64,000 bases of DNA from Thermohalobaculum sp038534135. Lineage in GTDB: Bacteria; Pseudomonadota; Alphaproteobacteria; Rhodobacterales; Rhodobacteraceae. The stretch is from assembly GCA_038534135.1 (NCBI GenBank), contig JBCAXJ010000017.1, forward strand, positions 11,940 to 75,939, given 5' to 3'. Shown piece by piece: positions 35,615 to 44,802 of the stretch. Numbering within the stretch: the first letter of the stretch is position 1; every line of letters starts with the position of its first letter. The translations under genes were made by a program, and so were the position numbers. The notes beneath the pieces were generated by a model. The model had not been told where the DNA came from. It saw nothing but the letters and a program-made list of their open reading frames with translations, and did no database searches.

Positions 35615-37243
35615 TCACTGTTCCCGTGCTGTCCGATAGCGTTCGATCATTCCACGCGTCGAACTGTCCAAGTCGCTCAGATCACCCACGCCAAGGCGCG
35701 GCATAAGATCCGTCGTCAGCGTTTTGCCGAGTTCGACACCGTACTGATCGAAAGCATTTATCCCCCAAAGGACGCTCTGGACGTATGTCCGATGCTCGAA
35801 CAGTGCGACGACAGCGCCGAGCGTTCGTGGATCAAGTACCGAATAGCAGATCATCGTCGAGGGCCGGTCGCCAGGGAATGTCCTGTGCGGCGCGATCCGG
35901 TCAATCTCGTTCTCATCCACCCCAGACGAAGCAAGAAGCGCGCGCACCGCATCCTCGTCGCGCCCGAACGCCAGAGCAGCTGCCTGCGCCAGCGCACTCC
36001 CGAACAGCGCGTCGTGATGGCCTTCGATACCGCCGGCAGACTGGGTTCCAACCAAGAAATCCACGGGCACGATGTCCGTGCCTTGGTGCAGCATCTGAAA
36101 GAACGAATGCTGAGAATTTGTCCCAGGCTCGCCGAAGATCACCCCCGCCGTCGACACTTCAAGAACGTCCCCACCGACGCTGACACGTTTGCCATTCGAT
36201 TCCATGTCCAGTTGCTGCAGGTACGCGGGCAAGCGGCCCAGTCGTTCTTCGTAGGGAAGACAGGCAACGGATGCGCACCCCATCGCGTTGCGGCGCCAGA
36301 CACCGACCAGACCGAGTAGAACCGGCAAATTCTCCGTCAACGGGGTCTTCCGGAAATGCTGGTCCATCTGGGCAGCGCCGGACAGAAAGGCCTTGAACGC
36401 GTCCGCGCCGATTGCGATCGCCAGGGGCAGCCCAATAACACCCCAAAGCGAGTACCGCCCACCGACCCAGTCCCAGAACCGGAAGACACGGTCATCGGGA
36501 ACACCGAAGGAGCGTGTCGCTTCGGGGTTCGTCGAGATCGCTGCCAGATGCGCGGAGGTCTGGTCTCCCAAGGCGTCCTTCAGCCACGAGAGAGCGGATC
36601 GCGCATTGGCCATCGTCTCGAGCGTTGTGAAGCTTTTCGAGGCCACAATCACCAGCGTCCTCCGCGGATCCAGATGCCGGATCGTGTCTGCCAGGGCAGT
36701 TCCATCGACATTCGATACGAAATGGATGCGCGGTCCGTCATGCCACGGCGTCAACGCCCGAACGGCCATGGCCGGGCCAAGGTCTGACCCGCCGATACCG
36801 AGGTTGATGACATCGCTGAACGGCGCGCCGTCGGCTGCGCTGATGTCACCGGAGCGAACTGCCGTGGCGAAGGCCAGCATCCGGTCGCGCTCGGCGCGGA
36901 CCGCCGGCATCACTGCTTCGCCATCGACCTCGAGCCCCTCGTCAACACCGTCGCGGAGCGCCATGTGCAAAGCAGCTCGGCCTTCAGTGGCGTTGACGTG
37001 GTCTGCATCGAAGAGCGCGGCAATCTTGTCCTTGAGCGACACGGCCTCGGCCAGCGCAACGAGCGCCTGCAACGCCGGGCGGTCGAGCTTCTCTTTCGAG
37101 ATATCGACCAACAGCCCGCAGGCTTCCTGCGCGAAATGGTCAAACCGATCAGCCTCTTCCGCGAAGAGCTGTTTCAGCGAAACAGGTTTCAGCCGTGCGG
37201 CTTCGCGGTGAACATTCGACCAGGCGTCCTGAGTAGTCATCAT
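35615..37243 (-). CDS. pgi: Glucose-6-phosphate isomerase
   Basis: A 542-residue PGI with NLGIGGSDLGPAMA, VIVASKSFTTLETMAN, EPGTNSQHSFFQMLHQG (catalytic region) and the C-terminal FDQYGVELGKTL containing the conserved Lys. It interconverts glucose-6-P and fructose-6-P. Two consecutive ATGs (37243, 37240) can start it. It is flanked by glpK upstream and the PPDK-like gene downstream on the same strand with small gaps (33 and 60 bp), suggesting a central-carbon transcript. Confidence 0.96.
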   Translation of the reverse strand: MMTTQDAWSNVHREAARLKPVSLKQLFAEEADRFDHFAQEACGLLVDISKEKLDRPALQALVALAEAVSLKDKIAALFDADHVNATEGRAALHMALRDGVDEGLEVDGEAVMPAVRAERDRMLAFATAVRSGDISAADGAPFSDVINLGIGGSDLGPAMAVRALTPWHDGPRIHFVSNVDGTALADTIRHLDPRRTLVIVASKSFTTLETMANARSALSWLKDALGDQTSAHLAAISTNPEATRSFGVPDDRVFRFWDWVGGRYSLWGVIGLPLAIAIGADAFKAFLSGAAQMDQHFRKTPLTENLPVLLGLVGVWRRNAMGCASVACLPYEERLGRLPAYLQQLDMESNGKRVSVGGDVLEVSTAGVIFGEPGTNSQHSFFQMLHQGTDIVPVDFLVGTQSAGGIEGHHDALFGSALAQAAALAFGRDEDAVRALLASSGVDENEIDRIAPHRTFPGDRPSTMICYSVLDPRTLGAVVALFEHRTYVQSVLWGINAFDQYGVELGKTLTTDLMPRLGVGDLSDLDSSTRGMIERYRTAREQ

Positions 37244-37276
37244 GTGCTCTCTGTGTTCGAACGGTTTAAGGCGATC

Positions 37277-38755
37277 TCAATCCCGGTTCGTCAGTGTCCG
37301 GGACACCGCATCCTGCCAACCGCCGTACCGCTGCGTGCGAATTTCTTCTGACATTTTAGGGTCAAACCGGCGATCCAGCGCCCAGCTTTCCGAGAATCCA
37401 GTCTGGTCCGGATAAATTCCGGCGTGCATCCCTGCCAGCCACGCCGCTCCCAGCGCCGTCGTTTCCTGGAAGACCGGGCGATCGACAGGCGCCCCGATGA
37501 TGTCCGCGAGGAACTGCATCGTCCAGTCCGAGGCCGTCATGCCCCCATCGACCCGCAGTACCGTATCCGAACTTCCGCCAGCGTCCCGGCGCATCGCATC
37601 CAGCAGGTCGCGCGTCTGGTAACCGACGCTCTCCAAAGCGGCCCGGCCCAGTTCGGCCCGGCCCGTGCCCCGGGTCAGACCGAAGATCGCGCCACGGCAC
37701 GTGCTGTCCCAGTAGGGCGCACCAAGCCCGACAAAGGCCGGAACCATGTAGACCTGTTGCATGGGGTCCGCCGCCTCGGCCAGCGCTTGGGTGTCGGACG
37801 CCTGTTCGATGATCGAGAGACCATCCCTCAGCCATTGCACGACGGCCCCTGCGACGAAGATCGAGCCCTCGAGCGCATAGGTCGTCTCGCCGTCCAGGCG
37901 ATAGGCGATTGTTGTCAGCAGCCTGTTCTTCGATGCGACGGGTTCCGTGCCCGTGTTCAGCAGCGCGAAGCAGCCGGTCCCGTAGGTCGACTTCATCATG
38001 CCATTCTTGAAACACGCCTGCCCGACCGTCGCCGCCTGCTGATCGCCGGCAACGCCGCGAATGGCGACCGCGCCGCCGAACAGACTGGTCTCACCAAAGT
38101 CATCCGCCGAATTCCGAACGGAGGGCAGGATCGATTTCGGAACACGCAGCAGGTCACAGAGCGCGTCATCCCACGCATTCGTGTGGATGTTGTAGAGCAT
38201 CGTCCGTGACGCATTGGTGGCGTCCGTCACATGACTGACACCGTTCGTCAGCCGCCAGATCAGCCAGCTATCGACCGTGCCGGCGAGAAGTTCGCCCGCC
38301 TCGGCACGCGCCCGCGCGCCCTCGACATGATCCAAGATCCAGGCGATCTTGGTGCCCGAGAAGTAGGGATCCAGCAAAAGACCGGTCTTCTCCGCGACCG
38401 TCGGCTCGTGGCCCGCCTGCTGTAGGGCCTCGCAGACATCGGAGGTCCGGCGATCCTGCCACACGATCGCATTGTGAATGGCCCGGCCCGTCTCTCGGTC
38501 CCAGATCACCACGGTTTCGCGTTGATTGGTCACGCCAATCGCTGCGATCTCGCCCGGAATCAGATCCGCAATGACCTCCCGGCAGGTCGCGACCGTGGTG
38601 TCCCAAAGATCTTCCGGGTCGTGTTCCACCCAACCGGAATTCGGGAAATGCTGGGCGAACTCCCGCTGCGCAATGCGCAGAACCTTGAGATCGCGGTCAA
38701 ACAGGATTGCCCGGGTGGATGTTGTGCCCTGATCGATGGCGAGCGTGTGGCTCAT
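37277..38755 (-). CDS. glpK: Glycerol kinase
   Basis: A 492-residue FGGY kinase starting MSHTLAIDQGTTSTRAILFD (ATP/phosphate-binding motif). Further family blocks are GVTNQRETVVIWDRETG, YFSGTKIAWILDHV, TYGTGCFALLNTG and EGSIFVAGAVVQWLRDGL. It phosphorylates glycerol to glycerol-3-phosphate. No glycerol transporter or glpD is adjacent in view. The preferred ATG (38755) follows GAGGTTGAAC; an upstream TTG is unlikely. Confidence 0.96.
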   Translation of the reverse strand: MSHTLAIDQGTTSTRAILFDRDLKVLRIAQREFAQHFPNSGWVEHDPEDLWDTTVATCREVIADLIPGEIAAIGVTNQRETVVIWDRETGRAIHNAIVWQDRRTSDVCEALQQAGHEPTVAEKTGLLLDPYFSGTKIAWILDHVEGARARAEAGELLAGTVDSWLIWRLTNGVSHVTDATNASRTMLYNIHTNAWDDALCDLLRVPKSILPSVRNSADDFGETSLFGGAVAIRGVAGDQQAATVGQACFKNGMMKSTYGTGCFALLNTGTEPVASKNRLLTTIAYRLDGETTYALEGSIFVAGAVVQWLRDGLSIIEQASDTQALAEAADPMQQVYMVPAFVGLGAPYWDSTCRGAIFGLTRGTGRAELGRAALESVGYQTRDLLDAMRRDAGGSSDTVLRVDGGMTASDWTMQFLADIIGAPVDRPVFQETTALGAAWLAGMHAGIYPDQTGFSESWALDRRFDPKMSEEIRTQRYGGWQDAVSRTLTNRD

Positions 38756-38763
38756 GTTCAACC

Positions 38764-38979
38764 TCAGCCGAGTAGCAAGGCCATGACCAGCAGGCCAAGC
38801 CCCATGAATGCGGATCCGATTGCGGCCATGTGGGCGAAGATCAGCTTGTTCAACTCCGCTTTGACGCGGGTGTCATCCAACTCGGCCCGGCGCAGCCAGA
38901 CGGCATGCCGAATGCACCAGATCACGCCTGCCAAGCCGACGAGCGACAAGACAGCGCCGATTGCAATCACGATTTTCAT
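38764..38979 (-). CDS. Small two-TM membrane protein, unknown function
   Basis: A 71-residue hydrophobic protein, MKIVIAIGAVLSLVGLAGVIW, then a charged middle (RRAELDDTRVKAELNKL) and a second TM (MAAIGSAFMGLGLLVMALLLG). It lies just 8 bp upstream of glpK on the same strand, so it probably begins that transcript. An ATG at 39027 would add 16 residues (MSGALVRTRHARYAAL); neither start has a strong ribosome site. I do not recognise a family; the helix-loop-helix topology suggests a small inner-membrane subunit or regulator. Confidence 0.6.
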   Translation of the reverse strand: MKIVIAIGAVLSLVGLAGVIWCIRHAVWLRRAELDDTRVKAELNKLIFAHMAAIGSAFMGLGLLVMALLLG

Positions 38980-39132
38980 GAGGGCGGCATAGCGTGCGTG
39001 CCGCGTTCTGACCAGAGCGCCGGACATGGTGCCATTAACCGTCCTGCAACTTTCTGGTGCATTTTCTGCATTCAGGACTCGACGCTGCGCCTGGCAACCC
39101 CTATTTTACCCCTACGCGCTAAGGGGTGTTCC

Positions 39133-39270
39133 ATGATCGTTCTGATAATCGCTGCTGCAATCGCCGTGATCTACATGAGTTCGCGGGTCGAAACTCAACC
39201 CGTAGAGCGCAAGGTTCGGGTTCGTGACGAAAAGCGCCCTCAGCGCTCGTTCGACATCATCGACGACTGA
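39133..39270 (+). CDS. Small single-TM protein, 45 residues
   Basis: An ATG at 39133 follows an AAGGGGTG ribosome site (39121-39128). The product, MIVLIIAAAIAVIYMSSRV followed by a basic stretch (RKVRVRDEKRPQR) and an acidic end (DIIDD), has one N-terminal TM helix and a charged cytosolic tail, a plausible real small membrane protein. Function unknown. The frame is open far upstream, but that part is antisense to the preceding gene and not coding-like. Confidence 0.5.
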   Translation: MIVLIIAAAIAVIYMSSRVETQPVERKVRVRDEKRPQRSFDIIDD

Positions 39271-39433
39271 GCGTCGACCCCCCCGCCACACAGAACAGAC
39301 TTCTCCGCCAAACTTTGCGCCGGGCTATCGCTCTTCCGGCGTAGAACCCGTAGTATGATTTGGCGCATGGACGGGCGCTGCCACAGCGTGCGTGATTTCG
39401 TGGCGCCGAAAATCGGGATGAAGTGAATTTCGC

Positions 39434-40135
39434 ATGTCCATCTGGAAGCGAATCGGTGACGCCCTCGCCGCTCTCGTCGACGGAGAGCCGCTGTCGGCGA
39501 TTCTCGAAAGACTGACATCGCCACCTGAGAGAACCGTCGCATTTACAATCGCTGTCATCGCACTCGGCGCGAAACTGGCGAAGGCTGATGGGCGCGTCAC
39601 CGCGGACGAAGTCTCGGCCTTTCGACAGATCTTCACGATCCCGCCGGGAGAGGAGACACACGCAGCCCGGATCTTCAACCTCGCGCGGACCGATATGAAC
39701 GGATACGAAAGCTACGCGCGCCAGATCGCGCGGATGTTTGCGGACCGGCCCGAGGTTTTGGCGGATCTGCTGGAAGGCCTGGTTTTCATCGCCGTGGCGG
39801 ACGGCACCTATCACCCGGACGAAGATGCGTTTCTGCATCGTGTGACAGAGCTTTTCGGCCTGCCGACGCAAACGCTGCGCGCGATCAAAGCGCGTCTGGT
39901 TGTCGATCCGCAAGATCCGTACACGGTGCTCGGCGTCCCGCCCGAAATCGGTGACGCGGATTTGCGCAAACACTGGCGAACGCTTGTGCGCGACTTGCAC
40001 CCGGATCGGATGATCGGGCGCGGCGTGCCACCCGAAGCACAGCGACTGGCTGAACAACGTCTATCAGCCGTGAACACGGCCTATGCGCTTATCCGGTCCG
40101 AACGCGCCGCGGCGCAACCGGTCGGTACGGCCTGA
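39434..40135 (+). CDS. TerB/DjlA-type protein with C-terminal J domain
   Basis: A 233-residue protein. A TerB-like helical domain (about residues 30-150: AVIALGAKLAKADGRVTADEVSAFRQIF, VFIAVADGTYHPDEDAFLHRV, with repeated acidic metal-binding-type loops) precedes a J domain (PYTVLGVPPEIGDADLRKHWRTLVRDLHPDR) with the H-P-D motif. This resembles DjlA, a DnaK cochaperone, but without the N-terminal TM helix. Likely a DnaK partner in envelope or stress functions. Confidence 0.88.
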   Translation: MSIWKRIGDALAALVDGEPLSAILERLTSPPERTVAFTIAVIALGAKLAKADGRVTADEVSAFRQIFTIPPGEETHAARIFNLARTDMNGYESYARQIARMFADRPEVLADLLEGLVFIAVADGTYHPDEDAFLHRVTELFGLPTQTLRAIKARLVVDPQDPYTVLGVPPEIGDADLRKHWRTLVRDLHPDRMIGRGVPPEAQRLAEQRLSAVNTAYALIRSERAAAQPVGTA

Positions 40136-40567
40136 TTACCGAAAATCGATCGGTCGCTGCAGCTCTCGAACATACCGCTCGATCTGCTCGATCTGGTTGA
40201 AGGACAACTTTGAAAAGCCAGGCATGTCGCCCATCCGCCAGTTCTGTTGCGGCGTCCCGCTGGAGACTGCGGCATGAAATTCGCGCTTCGGCAGCGCTCT
40301 GCGGTGGTAGATCGGATCCAACAGGCTGGGTCCCCGGCCGGTCCCGACGGCACGCTCGCCATGACACTCCATGCACGACGCACGATAGGTCCGCATCCCG
40401 GCAATCGCGAGTTGGGAGAACATCTGCCGCTCGTGGTGCCGCTCCATGTCAAGCGACGGTCCGTCACCTGTTTCATAAGGCCCGTCCAACGCCATCATCG
40501 GCGCGATAACAATAACCGGCGCTGCAAGCGACGCGGTCGTGATAAGTGCTGCACGCAATTCCGTCAT
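40136..40567 (-). CDS. Small c-type cytochrome
   Basis: A 143-residue protein with an N-terminal hydrophobic signal or anchor (LITTASLAAPVIVIAPMMAL) and one haem site, CMECH, in YRASCMECHGERAVGTGRGPSL. A later Met in MGDMPGF is the probable second axial ligand. It is therefore periplasmic, a class I cytochrome c electron carrier. Its stop adjoins the TerB/DnaJ stop (convergent, 1 bp apart). The ATG at 40567 is chosen because the signal sequence starts there. Confidence 0.85.
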   Translation of the reverse strand: MTELRAALITTASLAAPVIVIAPMMALDGPYETGDGPSLDMERHHERQMFSQLAIAGMRTYRASCMECHGERAVGTGRGPSLLDPIYHRRALPKREFHAAVSSGTPQQNWRMGDMPGFSKLSFNQIEQIERYVRELQRPIDFR

Positions 40568-40662
40568 ATCGATACGCCCCCGACCCCGATGGATCCGAAC
40601 TCTCCTGGGCTTTGGATACACCAGGTCTGGTTAAAACGAGATTTCGAGGGGTGGGATCGTAC

Positions 40663-41118
40663 TCAGCAGACCGCGTCGATACGCTCGAGGCTCATGGCAC
40701 CGGGGACAACAGTGACCGGAATGGGCATCCTGCCGCCCATCTTCGAGACAAGCTGGCTGACGAGCGGACCCGGGCTGTCTCCCTCGCCTGCACCCAGGAC
40801 GAGGACACCGATCTCATTGTCCTCTTCGATCAGTTCCAACACCTGCTCGGCGCGGTTGCCTTCTCGGATGATGAACTCTGGTGTGACACCGCAGAGCGCA
40901 TTCAGTTCGTCTGCCAATTCCGCCAAACGGTTTTCTGCTGCATCGCGGGCCTCTTGCCGCATCAATTCCGCCACGCCGACCCAATGCTGGAATTCATCGG
41001 GCGCGATGACGTACTGCATGACGATACCGCCACCGGTGTTCTGCGCCCTGCGCGCCGCGAAGCGTAACGCATTCATGCACTCCGGCGTCTCGTCGACGAC
41101 GACCATAAACTTGCGCAT
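40663..41118 (-). CDS. Universal stress protein, single domain
   Basis: A 151-residue UspA-fold protein: MRKFMVVVDETPECMNALRFAARRA at the N-terminus and GVLVLGAGEGDSPGPLVSQLVSKMGGRMPIPVTVVPG at the C-terminus. The G-x2-G-x9-G(S/T) ATP-binding pattern is altered, so nucleotide binding is doubtful. Function is stress-related but undefined. It stands alone, 95 bp upstream of the cytochrome c gene on the same strand. Confidence 0.85.
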   Translation of the reverse strand: MRKFMVVVDETPECMNALRFAARRAQNTGGGIVMQYVIAPDEFQHWVGVAELMRQEARDAAENRLAELADELNALCGVTPEFIIREGNRAEQVLELIEEDNEIGVLVLGAGEGDSPGPLVSQLVSKMGGRMPIPVTVVPGAMSLERIDAVC

Positions 41119-41321
41119 CGGGTCTCCGCACTTCGCTGCAAGCCCTAAACCATGACAGGTCCATGTAATGCGCGCAAGGATCTTGCCCGGTGGTCAGGAG
41201 GACCGGGCCGCAGAGCGATTGCAACCAGAACGAGAGCACAACATCTTCTGCAAGAAAGATCCATTGTACCGCCATATTCTGGGCGATAACCTATGTGTGG
41301 AACGAACGGGGCGGATACAAC

Positions 41322-42167
41322 ATGCTTGAACGACTATGGCGGCAAAGACGCCGCCTGGTGCTGACGTTCATCCTGTGTGGGCTGACAGGCTTCATCCTGG
41401 CGGACGGCGGGGTCCTGGCGAGCATCGCCAACACGGTGGAACTTGGGCTGCTCGGCGTGATCCTGACGGCTGCCATGTTGCTTGCCCTGCCGGACGCGCG
41501 CTGGTTTGTGTTCAAGCTGGCGGCTCTTGCGCCGGTCTTTGCGCTGCTGGCTCTGGCTCTGCCGGGCGCCCTGGTTCTGGTGCTCTACGCAGCAGCGGCG
41601 ATCGCCCTGCCATCGCATCCGTGGGCGCTGGACCGGATTCGTTTGCCGATCATATTCCGGGCGCGGGACGAGGCGCGGATCGCACTGCCAAAAGAGCGTG
41701 TCTGGGACCGGGTCTACCCGCGCGAAACCAATGAACACTGGGACCCGTTTCTGCGCAGCATACGCTCCGGCAGGTCGGACGATACGTTCTTCCTGGTCTA
41801 CGAAGCGTTGTCGCGCAGCGGCGAGCTTCAAGTCCCGATCAGAGTGTTCGACGTAGAGCCCGGCGTGCATTTCAAGACACGGGATCTGTCGCTGCCGGAT
41901 GCAGCGGAAGGGGGGCCCGTTACTGTGACAAGTCACGTCGTCGAATCCGATGGCGATGGAACCTCGCTGATCCTGATGGAGGCGACCTGGCGCCCCATGC
42001 TGTGGACCGCCTTCAGTCAATGGCTCGACGACTATCTGGGCGACCATGTCGACCGGCTGGCGGCACTGCTCGAGGGTCGGCCGGACTGGTCTCTGAAAGG
42101 CGCCTCGCTGCGGACGTTTGTGACGCGTGTTCAGGCGGATCCGTTCGAGATGTTCCAGCGGAGCTGA
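41322..42167 (+). CDS. Membrane protein with possible SRPBCC-like cytosolic domain
   Basis: A 281-residue protein starting MLERLWRQRRRLVLTF after a GGGGCGGA ribosome site. Four hydrophobic segments fill residues 13-105 (TFILCGLTGFILADGG, LGLLGVILTAAMLLALP, FKLAALAPVFALLALALPGALVLVLYAAAAIAL). The remaining ~170 residues (ERVWDRVYPRETNEHWDPFLRSI, then VHFKTRDLSLPDAAEGGPVTVTSHVVE) have the rhythm of a START/SRPBCC ligand-binding sandwich, but I do not recognise a named family. Possibly a membrane-tethered lipid- or hydrophobe-binding protein. Confidence 0.65.
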   Translation: MLERLWRQRRRLVLTFILCGLTGFILADGGVLASIANTVELGLLGVILTAAMLLALPDARWFVFKLAALAPVFALLALALPGALVLVLYAAAAIALPSHPWALDRIRLPIIFRARDEARIALPKERVWDRVYPRETNEHWDPFLRSIRSGRSDDTFFLVYEALSRSGELQVPIRVFDVEPGVHFKTRDLSLPDAAEGGPVTVTSHVVESDGDGTSLILMEATWRPMLWTAFSQWLDDYLGDHVDRLAALLEGRPDWSLKGASLRTFVTRVQADPFEMFQRS

Positions 42168-42567
42168 CGGTCTCGACCCAATCCAGGCATCTTGTTGTTC
42201 AGCACGTTCAGCGAGCAAAGCCGAGGCGTCAAAGCTCGCCTCCCGCAAAGACTTTAGACGAATTTTAACTTGTCCGGCTTAAAAGACGCGGCGTTAACAG
42301 GGGCAGGTGGTCAGAGCATCAGCCCCCACTCTTCCGGAAGAGCGGCATGATCGGAGGAAGCACCCTCCGGACCTGTCGTGGCCAATGACGGCCGAAACGG
42401 ACGTTGCTTGCGGCTGGCCAGCTGCAACGATCTTTGATCGACCAGGGGATATCCCCACCGATCTGCACCCGAAAGACGCAGCTTAGCTGCAGACCGTCCC
42501 AAGAGAGCATCAACCAACGCGCCGGGGGCCAAAGCTCCCATGGCGCCGTCGGTGTTTGCGTGCGCCT
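42168..42567. other. 400-base gap between a membrane-protein gene and trpS
   Basis: This convergent gap contains one short minus-strand frame (42311-42541, listed separately at low confidence). The AT-richer stretch 42240-42300 has no identifiable promoter, terminator or repeat. No RNA gene is recognised. Confidence 0.4.
42311..42541 (-). CDS. Doubtful small ORF downstream of trpS
   Basis: A 76-residue frame, starting at ATG 42541 (MGALAPGALVDALLGR), runs 27 bp downstream of trpS on the same strand. No Shine-Dalgarno is seen and no family is recognised. Composition is Ala/Leu/Ser-rich and could be chance in GC-rich DNA, or a small conserved protein of unknown role. Confidence 0.2.
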   Translation of the reverse strand: MGALAPGALVDALLGRSAAKLRLSGADRWGYPLVDQRSLQLASRKQRPFRPSLATTGPEGASSDHAALPEEWGLML

Positions 42568-43584
42568 CTACCGTGACCGCAGGAAACCCACTTTCTCGTA
42601 GGTTTCAGCAAGGACTGGTTCGGCAATCTCCGCCGCCCGGTTCGCACCATCACCGAGAATCCGGTCAATCTCGGCCGGATCGGCGAGAAGCCGGTTCATC
42701 TCGGTCGTGATCGGCTCCAGAACCGAGACGGCGAGGTCGGCAAGCGCCGGCTTAAAGTCTCCGAAACCCTTTCCGCCGAACTCCGAGAGAACGTCCTCGG
42801 ACGTCCGGTTCGCCAGAGCCGCATAGATCGACACCAGGTTTGTCGCTTCGGCACGATCCTCCAACCCTTCCATCTCCGATGGCAACGGCTCGGGATCCGT
42901 CCGAGCCTTGCGGATCTTGTTCGCGATCGCGTCAGCATTATCCGTCATGTTGATGCGGCTCATGTCCGAGGGGTCGGACTTCGACATCTTCTTGGTACCA
43001 TCCCGCAAGCTCATCACGCGCGGTGCCGGACCGCCGATCAGCGGCTCGGTCATCGGGAAAAAATCCTCGGCCCCGAAATCGTTGTTGAACTTCGCAGCGA
43101 TGTCCCGGCACAGTTCGAGATGCTGTTTCTGATCCTCGCCCACCGGCACGTGCGTCGCCTTGTAGATCAGGATATCCGCCGCCATCAGCGCGGGATAGGT
43201 ATACAACCCGGCCGAGGCGTTCTCGCGGTTCTTGCCGGCCTTGTCCTTGAACTGCGTCATCCGGTTCAACCAGCCAAGGCGCACGACGCAGCCGAACAGC
43301 CACCCAAGTTCCGCATGGGCCGGAACCTGGCTTTGGTTGAACAGGATCGACTTTTTCGGATCCAGCCCGCACGCCATGAAACAGGCGGCTACCGAACGCG
43401 TCGCCTCGCGCAAGTCCTCGTGGACCAGCGTGTCCGTGAGGGCATGCAGATCGACCATGCAATAGATCGTCTCCATCTCGCTGCCCTGCAGCTCGACGAA
43501 GCGGCGCAACGCACCAAGATAGTTTCCCAGCGTAAGAGCGCCGGTTGGCTGGACGCCCGAAAAGACACGCGGCGTGTGGGTCAT
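42568..43584 (-). CDS. trpS: Tryptophanyl-tRNA synthetase
   Basis: A 338-residue class I synthetase: the HIGH-equivalent TLGN in FSGVQPTGALTLGNYLGALR, the DLHALTD region and KMSKS in DGTKKMSKSDPSD. It charges tRNA-Trp. Length fits bacterial TrpRS. It is not next to murJ, the common neighbour in this family of organisms, suggesting local rearrangement. Confidence 0.97.
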   Translation of the reverse strand: MTHTPRVFSGVQPTGALTLGNYLGALRRFVELQGSEMETIYCMVDLHALTDTLVHEDLREATRSVAACFMACGLDPKKSILFNQSQVPAHAELGWLFGCVVRLGWLNRMTQFKDKAGKNRENASAGLYTYPALMAADILIYKATHVPVGEDQKQHLELCRDIAAKFNNDFGAEDFFPMTEPLIGGPAPRVMSLRDGTKKMSKSDPSDMSRINMTDNADAIANKIRKARTDPEPLPSEMEGLEDRAEATNLVSIYAALANRTSEDVLSEFGGKGFGDFKPALADLAVSVLEPITTEMNRLLADPAEIDRILGDGANRAAEIAEPVLAETYEKVGFLRSR

Positions 43585-43768
43585 TTGCTTTTCCTCTGGA
43601 ATGCGGCGCTTCCCTAGGCCGCACGATCCGGCGGGTCAAGCGTGTCCTCCCAGAACGCGCACTCACGCGATGTACGCGTCGCCTTCGGTGTGCTGGTGCT
43701 CGACATCCTGACCGAAAGTCAGCAAGGCGTTTGGCGATAGCCCTGCCAAGGCATCAACCGGTCACCCG

Positions 43769-44614
43769 TCACCCTGAATGCGTGCAGACGAGACCATCGA
43801 CAGGACATCGGGACAGGACATCCGCCGCCACGCTTCCGATCAGCGCATGGGCGATCCCTGTCCGGCCATGCGTACCCATCGCGATCAAATCCGGCTTGTA
43901 TGCGCCGATCTGCTGATCGATCGTCTCCAGAACCGTACCTTCGGCCACGTTGAAAACGAGCTCCGGCGCCCGATCACCCAGATCGCTGCGAAGTTCGCTC
44001 GCCAACGCATCCAGGACGGACGTCGCTCGTGACCGGTCACTATCGATCGCTGCCGCCTGGCTTTCTTCGCTCAAAAGTCCGGTGAAGGGGCGTTGGACCG
44101 CGTGCAGCAAGACAATTTCCCCACCGGGTGTGAGCTGCGCCGCAACGCGCGCGGCCTGTGCTGCGTGGGCCGAAAGATCGGTGGGGACCAGCACACGTTT
44201 GTACGGACCATCGCCCGCGTGTTTCGCCACCAGAACCGGTCGCGTGCCGTAGCGTATCACCCGTTCAGCCGTCGTTCCGCGAAACAGTTCGGGGTGTTTA
44301 TGCCGATGCGGGCCAAGCACGATAAGCTCGGCGTCACTTTGATCCGCGTGTTGGATGATCTCGTTGAAGTCGGACCCGATCGCGACATGCGTTGCGATGT
44401 CGAGCTCCGCCACAGTCGGCAGCTGCTTCACTTGGCGCGCAACAGCGTCCTCGGCCGCCTGCTGCTTCTGAGCGGTGGTGGCTTCGAAAAACAACTCGTC
44501 CAGGACAGTAATGACCTCGAGCTTTGCCGTGAACTGATGCGCCAGCCTTGCCGCCCGCGACAATGCAAGATTCGAACGCGCAGAAAGATCATTGCCAACC
44601 ACAATCCGTTTCAT
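43769..44614 (-). CDS. Tandem-domain universal stress protein
   Basis: A 281-residue protein with two UspA domains. The first (residues 1-~145: MKRIVVGNDLSARSNLALSRAA, LIVLGPHRHKHPELFRGTTAERVIRYGTRPVLVAK) keeps a G-x2-R-like loop. The second (KRVLVPTDLSAHAAQAARVAA, LIAMGTHGRTGIAHALIGSVAADVLSRCPVDGLVC) keeps the GTHGRTG-x9-GS ATP-binding pattern. Tandem Usps of this kind are common in proteobacteria under energy or oxygen stress. No FNR-type box is evident upstream. Confidence 0.9.
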   Translation of the reverse strand: MKRIVVGNDLSARSNLALSRAARLAHQFTAKLEVITVLDELFFEATTAQKQQAAEDAVARQVKQLPTVAELDIATHVAIGSDFNEIIQHADQSDAELIVLGPHRHKHPELFRGTTAERVIRYGTRPVLVAKHAGDGPYKRVLVPTDLSAHAAQAARVAAQLTPGGEIVLLHAVQRPFTGLLSEESQAAAIDSDRSRATSVLDALASELRSDLGDRAPELVFNVAEGTVLETIDQQIGAYKPDLIAMGTHGRTGIAHALIGSVAADVLSRCPVDGLVCTHSG

Positions 44615-44802
44615 CCCAGCGTCCTTTTCACTCCCGATTTGCGCCCAAGGCGTTTTCTGAGTGTTTAAGTAAGAAATGGTGTGCGCATCTCAAGACGCCG
44701 CGTGTCGGTTCTGCATCGACACCATGCAAAGAGTCATTGTGGGAAAGTCTGAAGAGGGGACCGAGATACGCCGAAGTGCATCAGGCACCCTTGGCCGTGT
44801 GT

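Noticed and set aside
34427..36319. Plus-strand open frame of 630 codons across the PPDK-like and pgi genes
   Set aside because: Antisense to two well-supported minus-strand genes; the translation is His/Arg/Gln-rich with no motif. A product of GC-rich coding DNA.
44615..44802. FNR/CRP-type box upstream of the tandem universal stress protein
   Set aside because: No TTGAT-N4-ATCAA-like match is present.
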